Shown piece by piece: positions 58,701 through 64,000 of a stretch of DNA of 64,000 nt (position 1 is its first letter; every line of letters starts with the position of its first letter). The notes under the pieces are model-generated. The model was not told where the DNA came from, searched no databases, and saw only the letters and a program-made list of their open reading frames with translations. The stretch spans positions 62,001 to 126,000 of the forward strand of contig NZ_FUKO01000033.1 in the NCBI RefSeq assembly GCF_900163815.1. Reading direction: 5' to 3'. This DNA comes from Microbacterium esteraromaticum. GTDB lineage: Bacteria; Actinomycetota; Actinomycetes; Actinomycetales; Microbacteriaceae. Made by a program: the position numbers and the translations under genes.

Positions 58701-59503
58701 ACGGTCGCGATTCCGGCCAGCAGCAGGGGGAACGGGACGAACAGCCAGGTCACGCCGAGGTGTGCAGTGAGGAACCATACGCCGATCGCTGCCGCGGTCC
58801 CGGCCGCCGCGGGGAGAAGCAGAGCGGCGAGGAGTTTCACGCGGGACGCCTCGAGGAACTTCGAGAGGAGATCACCGATCGTGACGGGCGGAGCGGGGTC
58901 CTCCATTGCGGCGTATCGACGGCGGGTCGCGAAGAACTCGACGGTGGTGATGTATGCGCAGATGGTGTTCGGCCACATAAGCCAGGCGCCCGAGTCAGGC
59001 ATCCACCCCCACAGCGCCATCGCGTCGACAGGGAAGGTGAAGACAGTAGCGGAGAGTCCGAGCGCCCCGATCGACGTGAACGACATCGGCACGACCAGCC
59101 AGAAGATGACGATCGCCGCTTGCAGGACTCGTGCGATGTTCTTGAGCGGCCCCTTCGCGAACTGGTTCGCGCGCTCGATGTGCGGCTTCACCTCCGACGG
59201 GTCGTTGAGCAGCCAGTCGCGGTTCGGCACGAGCAGACGCCAGCGGAGCGCTGACCACCGGCGATGGCGGAGGACCGCGGCATGCTCTCCGGGGTTGCCG
59301 ATCGTCGGGTACCCAGCAGCGTCCTTCTTGCCCGTCAGCGGCGGGGACGAGCTCATCATGCCGGCGACGATGAGGCCGAGCAGGAGGATGACGAAACCCG
59401 GCAGGCGGAAGATCGACGCTGCGACGCACAGGACGACAGCACTCGCGCCGACAAGCGGTGCGAGGTTCGGCTGCGGGGCGACGCTTCGTGGTGCCGCCAT
59501 CAT
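55766..59503 (-). CDS. Large FtsK/VirD4-like transfer ATPase with membrane domains
   Basis: The product is 1245 residues. Membrane segments lie at about residues 18-50, 125-150, 160-185 and 225-270. The motor domain has Walker A LMVLGQNGSGKGIGMSAMA (about residue 862) and Walker B LSCLYLDEFTSLVI (about residue 955), followed by AGQKLTREELKYIPGGATIK. A very acidic tail of about 90 residues contains DELFDD, DDLFDD and the end VEDLFT. The layout suits a coupling or channel ATPase of a Gram-positive conjugation system. The start overlaps the NERD gene stop as ATGATG. Confidence 0.75.
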   Translation of the reverse strand: MMAAPRSVAPQPNLAPLVGASAVVLCVAASIFRLPGFVILLLGLIVAGMMSSSPPLTGKKDAAGYPTIGNPGEHAAVLRHRRWSALRWRLLVPNRDWLLNDPSEVKPHIERANQFAKGPLKNIARVLQAAIVIFWLVVPMSFTSIGALGLSATVFTFPVDAMALWGWMPDSGAWLMWPNTICAYITTVEFFATRRRYAAMEDPAPPVTIGDLLSKFLEASRVKLLAALLLPAAAGTAAAIGVWFLTAHLGVTWLFVPFPLLLAGIATVFAAVLWRVLTLPDALSDWRNTVQTREVWQQRWEPLKMDPRPYLISHSRHGDPAAPLILDTFDAPPTQGASGMLGMGSRIHPLIGAGQAIAVLNEPDVDSSGQPIPGSRHPSRFSVATWPVDQPIDVSDPTVDRGLLRERVRSALAIAGSSYPQLMVSALDPMWDTADTDSTAAWSVQCEATDAPVASILPAIAAEVGAALRTDGVYDKKTGLLYVGALTADSTHYVDERQAHRFVELAREARWNQRWSDVLKMGEARPRTESDVYKTAQLPTGQTIECQPFMTPQGINGSYFLTQQKEKALANALGNAPWVSVIGWEGRGDKAGERHPGAFRVLWSAQPIPLDPARLEPPGRGRPGDALRWAISAAVNSGFDAAKLARPEVVAVTSLTTADSRGHIWDVRLRLYDGVVLSEVKQKAEKIRGGMGGTPWLRVTDSGEHVRVVVGAVPESRGVEFARPEAKKLTLALDWEQRFTDANLASPVDGVAPRLIAAEPLETNEQVDVLEFTLPRSLAITDFQEQKTVDKLRAASGKTFINVRHNADPSRFTMLVCDVDPMPSPAPFMWDRMGVVAPRSTTFGTRVEGAPVTWHLDNDSHLMVLGQNGSGKGIGMSAMAADNIMSFWDVYAADPIKGFNDFLFADPWLRARATTWTQTVAVVRHLLRLLDEHKKLNEHYGVSNIRDLPDDVRPRLSCLYLDEFTSLVIPDALVKLRDNADEAERKEYAATVAINNYKLLIGSAIGRILREGRALGLVLVLAGQKLTREELKYIPGGATIKSQMSRLAMGKMSFGDMMSAFADASSALGLLGPSVPRGRGVFESTSESAFAVQTWWAGGSQADHFRILAEKIAEIRPPLTAGEKLDLSISDSQADQSVEVFGEEITSSNDTLDEAHEEIVDVVLNLDDDLEFTFEPDPDPVPDLPPDASVADAPGEFSAPPTSDADEMIPDELFDDAPRTAPADDLFDDVSSPSPAPPQVEDLFT

Positions 59504-60096
59504 GCGTCAGTCCCGTTGACGAGTTGTGACAGGATCTGCACGATCACCGGGTCCGCGGGAGCCGCGCCGGTGAGCCGGGGAAGTCGCCGGCGCAGGGTCC
59601 TACCGTGAACCACGACAGCATCCTGGGGGCGGTAGGCGAAGGTCAGGAGTGCGCCGTCGCCCGCAGGCCAGACGGCAAGGATGTTCGGCCCGAACACTGT
59701 GTCTCGGGTCATGCGAGAGTCGAGGTGACGCCGCAGCGCTGCTTGCGCCGTCGGTAGCGTTTTCTTGTCCGCGAAGTCGATCTTCTCCAAGCCTCGGCGG
59801 GTCCGCCCGGCGGCGGTCCAGTAGATGCCGTGGCGCCAGACCTTCGAGTCGATGATCGTGACCCGGGACCCGGCGACGACGACGTGGTCGATGTTCGCGG
59901 TGAACCCGGGGATCGGGATGCGAAGGTCGTGCAGGACCGTCGGCCCGCTGGGCAGACGGGCGAGGTCGTTGAGTACCGCGGCGGTGCGCTGCTCGCCGGC
60001 GCGTCCGATGTCGGCGACTGCGGCGTTCTTCGCCCAGCCAGCGTCGACGAGGGAGCCGCCGGGGCGGCCGATGACCGTACCTGGAATGCCGGTCAT
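59500..60096 (-). CDS. NERD-domain protein
   Basis: The product is 198 residues. The NERD (nuclease-related) core is seen as RAGEQRTAAVLNDLARLPSG, LHDLRIPIPGFTANIDHVVV and VTIIDSKVWRHGIYW, with Asp and Lys spaced as in PD-(D/E)XK-like folds. NERD domains are often on plasmids and bind or cut DNA. The start overlaps the previous stop as ATGA. It is in the operon of the large transfer ATPase. Confidence 0.75.
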   Translation of the reverse strand: MTGIPGTVIGRPGGSLVDAGWAKNAAVADIGRAGEQRTAAVLNDLARLPSGPTVLHDLRIPIPGFTANIDHVVVAGSRVTIIDSKVWRHGIYWTAAGRTRRGLEKIDFADKKTLPTAQAALRRHLDSRMTRDTVFGPNILAVWPAGDGALLTFAYRPQDAVVVHGRTLRRRLPRLTGAAPADPVIVQILSQLVNGTDA

Positions 60097-60278
60097 GATC
60101 CCTGCACCATCCCGACGATGTTGACACCGAGGGCGAAGAGCATGGCGCCACTGATGCCGACGACGGCGACGATGCTGAACCACATTCCCTTGCGGGAGTG
60201 GAAGTATGCCCCGATGTCGTCAGCGTCCTCGTTGACACGCTCCGTGAACCGAATGGTGAGGTCCTTGATCCTGCCCAT
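60093..60278 (-). CDS. Small membrane protein (61 aa)
   Basis: The product is 61 residues. One transmembrane helix at about residues 34-56 (FSIVAVVGISGAMLFALGVN) follows a charged N terminus. GGAGG precedes the ATG. It heads the NERD/ATPase operon under the fourth transfer box. A subunit of the mating channel is plausible. Confidence 0.65.
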   Translation of the reverse strand: MGRIKDLTIRFTERVNEDADDIGAYFHSRKGMWFSIVAVVGISGAMLFALGVNIVGMVQGS

Positions 60279-60295
60279 GATTGCTCTGCCTCCAT

Positions 60296-60331
60296 GTGTT
60301 GCCGTATGTCGTCGTGTTGCCGTATGTCGTC
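60296..60331. repeat. Two perfect tandem 18-bp repeats
   Basis: GTGTTGCCGTATGTCGTC occurs twice, back to back (60296-60313 and 60314-60331). The second copy overlaps the last bases of the transfer box. Likely a regulator-binding site or a duplicated promoter. Confidence 0.65.
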
Positions 60332-60345
60332 CAGCCCTGCGAACA
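60329..60345 (-). promoter_or_regulatory. Transfer-box 17-mer TGTTCGCAGGGCTGGAC (copy 4)
   Basis: Exact minus-strand copy upstream of the operon of the 61-residue membrane protein, the NERD protein and the large ATPase. Confidence 0.7.
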
Positions 60346-60362
60346 CGAGCACCGGTCGTGCA

Positions 60363-61724
60363 CTAGAAGCGCAGGCGCGCGGGCGGTTGAATCGCTCCGC
60401 CGATCTCCCTGTTCTTGCTCTCGAGGTCTTGGAGTCGGATGCCGGTGCGGCGGTTGCGTGCCGGGTGCGGTATCGGGTCCAGGCCGGCTTCGCGGAGCGA
60501 AAGCATGTGCAGCTGCGGCCGGGCGTCGACGGGGTCGCGCAGCCAGTGCGGTGTGGCGCGAATGCCGGATGCGTTCGCGATCACTGCCGTGGGCTCGATT
60601 GGCATCCGGGACGGATCGAAGGGCACGGATTCCTCATCGAGGAGGTGAGCGTCGACCCATCCTCCCGATGGTCCGTTCGGTCGTTGCGCGCGGAACGTGA
60701 ACAGGTCCGCGGATGCCTCCCGGGGCGCGGGGAACAGGTCCGTCCAGTCGGCGTAGAAGATGCGGTCCGCGGTGCGATTGCTGGCGATGCCGGGCACATC
60801 ACGTGTGGCTCGAGCAATCGCCTTCCGGGCTGCATAGTGGACAGACTTCTCGGCGCGCACATCGACGCGGTCGACGCCGACGAAGCAGACGACCAAGCCG
60901 TTGGTCTCCAGAGGTCGGCGGGCGAATACGTCGCACCAACTCTTCACCTTCTTCACGAACCGGTGCATCCCGCCGGTATGCGCTGTCGTCTCGATGGCGA
61001 TGCGCAGCCCATCGCGTCGGACGATGACGGCGTCGGCGGTCTGATTGCTGACGCCCGGCGGCTCTGGTGCGCCGGCGCCGGAGTACGCGAGAGCGCGCAC
61101 ACGCGAGAGCCGCTCGCCGAGGACCGTGCCGATCCGAGCGAATTCTGCGAGCCGGAGGCACAGCTCCGCGGTGAGGATGTTGTGCCGGTCGAACTGGCTG
61201 CCGCTTGTCCACGACTCCCCGCCGGTGACGGACACGGTCTCGGCGTACGTCAGCAGCGGGGCGAGGAGCTTGTCGAAGACCTCCGTGGTTGCGGGCCGCC
61301 ACAGGGCTGCACGGTCAGCGCCGGCCGTCTCGGAGGTGGGGGCCCAGATGGTGCCGGAGTCGATCAGCCCGAGCGCGAAGAGGTCGCCGATGACGCGGTC
61401 ACGTGTGCCCGCGGCGACCGTGCCGGCGAACGCGGCCTGCTGCTCTGCGGTGAGTGTTCGCCACCCGGCGAGGGCGCCGAGGATGTCGAGCTTGCGTTCC
61501 CAGTCAGCATCGATTCGGGCGAGAGCTTCGGCGGGGTCTGTGCGCAGCCGGCCCGGCAGCTGACCGATCACTCCCGCGGCGCGAAGCCGCTGGGCGTGCT
61601 CGCGCTTGACCCACTGTCCGGCGGACCCGAACTGCCACAGACCGTCCCAGTATGGGTCCAGCCGAAGAGCGGTCCGGTTGGATGCATCCGGTGTCGCGGA
61701 GGGAATCTGATCGAACCGCATCAT
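60363..61724 (-). CDS. Replication-relaxation-like protein
   Basis: The product is 453 residues. The middle has LLTYAETVSVTGG, RHNILTAELCLRLAEFARIG and TADAVIVRRDGLRIAIETTA, which resemble the replication-relaxation (PF13814) group: winged helix and then a nuclease-like domain with the PDA...E/ID pattern. It also contains many basic residues. Such proteins accompany coupling ATPases in actinobacterial mobile elements and may take the place of a relaxase. The start overlaps the previous stop by ATGA. Confidence 0.6.
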   Translation of the reverse strand: MMRFDQIPSATPDASNRTALRLDPYWDGLWQFGSAGQWVKREHAQRLRAAGVIGQLPGRLRTDPAEALARIDADWERKLDILGALAGWRTLTAEQQAAFAGTVAAGTRDRVIGDLFALGLIDSGTIWAPTSETAGADRAALWRPATTEVFDKLLAPLLTYAETVSVTGGESWTSGSQFDRHNILTAELCLRLAEFARIGTVLGERLSRVRALAYSGAGAPEPPGVSNQTADAVIVRRDGLRIAIETTAHTGGMHRFVKKVKSWCDVFARRPLETNGLVVCFVGVDRVDVRAEKSVHYAARKAIARATRDVPGIASNRTADRIFYADWTDLFPAPREASADLFTFRAQRPNGPSGGWVDAHLLDEESVPFDPSRMPIEPTAVIANASGIRATPHWLRDPVDARPQLHMLSLREAGLDPIPHPARNRRTGIRLQDLESKNREIGGAIQPPARLRF

Positions 61725-64000
61725 GCCGCCCAGGTGCCGGCGTCTCGCTCGCCTCGGTAGTCCGGCATGACCGCGTTGAACGGTTCGAGCTCGCTGCCGT
61801 CGTAGATCGTCGAGATGATCGCTTCGTACCGCCGAAGGTTCACCAGGTCGGGTGTGTCCCACGTGGTTCCGGAGAGCGTGAGCGTGGCGACGATCTCCCG
61901 GACCGTCGTGCCTTCCTTCTGCTTGAAGAGCGCAAGCGTCCCGAATCCGAGGAGGATGCGCCGCAGCTCGGGGATCAGCGTGTCCGGTGTCTGCGTGGCG
62001 AACATGCAGCGGAGTCCGTACGCTCGCGCGTCGTTGCGCATCCAGGAGATCACTTCGGCGGAGACGTTCGCGATGTGCTTCACCTCATCGGCGAACACCC
62101 AGACGGCGCGACCGCTCTCGAACCAGCCGACGCACGTCCGACGAATCGCGCTTCGCAAGGTGAACAGCATCAGGCTCGACAGGTCCGTCCGGAGCTTCTC
62201 ATCGAGCACGTGTCCCCACGGGCTGATGCCGGTGTTGATGACGACCGCTCGGTCCTGGTCGAGCAGCTCATCCCATGTGCGTGTGGACGGTCGCGACCAC
62301 CAGTGCTCAGCGGACACGAGCGCGGAGATCTTTGTGCGCGGCGCTTCCACCAGCTGACGTCGTTGTGCCTGCGTCACCCCGGTCCCGTAGATCGGCGACA
62401 GCGTCGCGACGGCCTGCGCCATCTCCTCCGGTGCGTCCGGCTGAACGGCGGCATCGGCGAGGGCGGCGAACAGCTCGGAGCCGATCTCATCTCCCTCGTT
62501 GGTGAGGAGCAGATTCGCATAGAACCATGGCGACGCATCGGTGGGGAGCGTGCGCAGTACCACCCGCTGCGCGATGCCGTGACGGGCGATTAGCTTCGAC
62601 GCCTGCATGACGTTGGTGAGCGTGTCGAACGAGCGCGCACCGATCGACTCCTCACCCCAGATGTACTGCATGGCGCTGACGACGTCGCGTGCCCATTCGT
62701 GGGCCGTCTGACCCGGCAGATCCGGGAACAGCTCGATCCCTTCGAGCGCGGTCGGGTCGGCCACGTGGAAGACATCTGTCTCGTCGCCGGCGAACTCCAT
62801 CCACTTCGCGTACTGCTCGGTGGCTTTCCCATCTCCCTTCGTGTCGAACGCGACCATCGCGTTGCGTGCGGGCAGTCCGAACGCGGCGCCGGGGTGCTTC
62901 CGATCGCACGCGAGCGAACCCCACAGATGTTCGAGCAGCGCTGTCTTTCCGGAGCCCGGCTGTCCGATGGCGGCGAGGCCCTCCCACATGTCGGCGTACG
63001 ACAGATGGACGGGGCTGTCGTCGACGACACCTGCGCGCGGTCCGACCTTCGCGCGAAGCTCGCCGGGGACGGAACGTGTCGCCGTGGATGCGGAACCGGA
63101 CCCGGCGCCAGTGTGCGGGGAGACGAACGCCAGAGGAAGGTGCGGGCCGACGAGGAACGCGTTCTCCTGAAGCGGGTAGTCGCCGTCTTGCGCGGGTACT
63201 TCGGTGAGCGCACCGGTCTCCTTGTTCTGCACTGTGCGTGCGGGCTTCGGCGGTTGCCAGCGGCCGAACCGGCGAGACGGGACCGGCACTTGCCCCCACG
63301 GCAGAAGGCGCCGCACCGTCCGAGCGAATGACGGAAGAACCTGGCGGCCAAAGAGCACCGCGACGGCAGCGGATGCCACAGCCGCCGGGATCGAAGTCCA
63401 CCACCACGGCCACGCGATCTGCGGGATCAGCATGGATGCGATCCCGGCGCCGGCCAGGAGCACGGCGAGCACGATGAACGACGTCACCAGCTTCGCGGGG
63501 GACACCTTCTCGCCGGTCACGTTGAGACCGAACCCGGGGATCGCGCTGGCGGTTCGCACGGTCAGGTCCATCGCGCGCCGGGCGTCCGTCCCGCCGGCGA
63601 GCAGTTGCATCACGACCGCGTTCGGAGCGAGTGAATGGTGGGTGCGAACACCGAAGTGCTCGAGCCAGATCTTGTTGTGCCGGCTCTCCGACTTGGACGG
63701 CTTACGAACCGCCATCGCCACCCACTCGCCAGGCTTCAACATGTCTCCGATGACGCGCGACAGCACCGTGAAGTCTGCGCCCGCTTGCGTGTCCGGGCGT
63801 GGGGTCGATCCGCGGTCGAGGCGTAGCCGGGCGACGTGTGCAGTGCGGGTCAGATCCGGGACCTCATCGACCTCGTCACTGCGGGCGTTCATGCTCCGCG
63901 CGATCGCGAATGCGACGGACTCGGCGTCAGAGAAATCAGGGGTGACGAGCACATGCTCCAGGCCGGTGTCAGTGCGCGTCGTGAGGAACGTCGCACCAGC
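61721..64000 (-). CDS. VirD4/TraG-like coupling ATPase (5' part outside the window)
   Basis: The frame stays open to the right edge, so the N terminus is probably missing; a GTG at 63952 is the first start inside. 743 residues are visible from there. Two transmembrane helices at about residues 158-182 and 190-208 precede the motor domain: Walker A AIGQPGSGKTALLEHLWG (about residue 325), AMVAFDTKGDGKATEQY, Walker B RAVWVFADEVKHIA (about residue 620) and CMFATQTPDTLIPELRRILLG. This is the pattern of VirD4-type coupling proteins. It is coupled by ATGA to the replication-relaxation-like gene. Confidence 0.8.
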   Translation of the reverse strand, partial: AGATFLTTRTDTGLEHVLVTPDFSDAESVAFAIARSMNARSDEVDEVPDLTRTAHVARLRLDRGSTPRPDTQAGADFTVLSRVIGDMLKPGEWVAMAVRKPSKSESRHNKIWLEHFGVRTHHSLAPNAVVMQLLAGGTDARRAMDLTVRTASAIPGFGLNVTGEKVSPAKLVTSFIVLAVLLAGAGIASMLIPQIAWPWWWTSIPAAVASAAVAVLFGRQVLPSFARTVRRLLPWGQVPVPSRRFGRWQPPKPARTVQNKETGALTEVPAQDGDYPLQENAFLVGPHLPLAFVSPHTGAGSGSASTATRSVPGELRAKVGPRAGVVDDSPVHLSYADMWEGLAAIGQPGSGKTALLEHLWGSLACDRKHPGAAFGLPARNAMVAFDTKGDGKATEQYAKWMEFAGDETDVFHVADPTALEGIELFPDLPGQTAHEWARDVVSAMQYIWGEESIGARSFDTLTNVMQASKLIARHGIAQRVVLRTLPTDASPWFYANLLLTNEGDEIGSELFAALADAAVQPDAPEEMAQAVATLSPIYGTGVTQAQRRQLVEAPRTKISALVSAEHWWSRPSTRTWDELLDQDRAVVINTGISPWGHVLDEKLRTDLSSLMLFTLRSAIRRTCVGWFESGRAVWVFADEVKHIANVSAEVISWMRNDARAYGLRCMFATQTPDTLIPELRRILLGFGTLALFKQKEGTTVREIVATLTLSGTTWDTPDLVNLRRYEAIISTIYDGSELEPFNAVMPDYRGERDAGTWAA

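Noticed and set aside
1-64000. A prophage or phage-plasmid identity
   Set aside because: No terminase, portal, capsid or tail gene is visible, whereas conjugation-type ATPases, a TcpC-like protein and a cell-wall hydrolase are present. Structural genes outside the window cannot be excluded.
1-64000. CRISPR arrays, tRNA, rRNA and insertion sequences
   Set aside because: I looked for regularly spaced repeats, tRNA-like cloverleafs and transposase signatures and saw none; short or degenerate ones could be missed without computation.

Overview
The window is GC-rich, densely coded actinobacterial DNA. A WhiB-type regulator, an actinobacterial-type IHF-like protein, a DUF2637 membrane protein and frequent leaderless starts support this. 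The gene content is that of a large self-transmissible element, most likely a conjugative plasmid or a plasmid-like integrative element. Its kit combines a replication module, a transfer apparatus and accessory genes. I saw no capsid or tail genes, rRNA, tRNA, CRISPR array or insertion sequence. The Microbacteriaceae are a plausible host family, but I cannot fix the genus.

Layout. Positions 1-5850 hold cargo: DUF3841 and DUF2971 proteins, a DNA-binding protein with a small zinc-finger partner, an SRAP gene with a damaged 5' end, and a two-gene HTH regulator/nucleotidyltransferase module with a perfect palindromic operator. Positions 5926-9110 (+) hold a UvrD-like helicase operon. Positions 9114-19852 (-) are the replication and maintenance block: sigma-like protein, IHF-like protein, ParA-type ATPase, a complete DnaE polymerase and a Toprim/helicase protein. 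Positions 19916-31077 (+) hold a tagged protein, a DnaQ-like exonuclease, SSB, two membrane-anchored HNH nucleases, a large cell-wall hydrolase, a lipoprotein and an SNF2-type helicase. Positions 31094-39577 hold an ArdC-like protein, a RusA-like resolvase, a run of small tagged proteins, a membrane FtsH-type peptidase, a tyrosine recombinase and a WhiB protein. Positions 39580-45170 hold an XPD/DinG-like helicase and unknowns. Positions 45176-51201 and 54472-64000 (-) are the transfer region: four P-loop ATPases of the FtsK/VirB4/VirD4 kind, a TcpC/VirB8-like protein, a NERD protein and a replication-relaxation-like protein. They flank a 670-base non-coding region rich in hairpins (51202-51871) and a RecB-like nuclease operon.

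Three regulatory repeats tie the element together. First, the 11-mer CCGGGTATGTG occurs 15 times exactly and about 5 times with one change, on both strands. It precedes gene starts and most often ends exactly 6 bases before the ATG, which suggests an extended -10 promoter giving leaderless mRNAs. Second, a sister motif (CCGGG followed by CGT, or a near match) has the same 6-base spacing. In seven of eight cases it stands before genes for proteins that share an N-terminal tag. Third, a 17-mer, TGTTCGCAGGGCTGGAC, stands before four transfer-associated operons.

The shared tag is the most striking coding feature. Ten otherwise unrelated proteins begin with a variant of a 25-30 residue leader whose core reads G-[RQEK]-[FY]-x-[GAP]-[HR]-x-R-[TS]. 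They include an ArdC-like antirestriction/peptidase protein, a nucleotidyltransferase and several small unknowns. I infer, without proof, a common targeting signal, possibly for delivery of these proteins through the conjugation channel. The replication genes (DnaE, a DnaQ-like exonuclease, SSB, primase/helicase and extra helicases) suggest that the element brings much of its own replisome.
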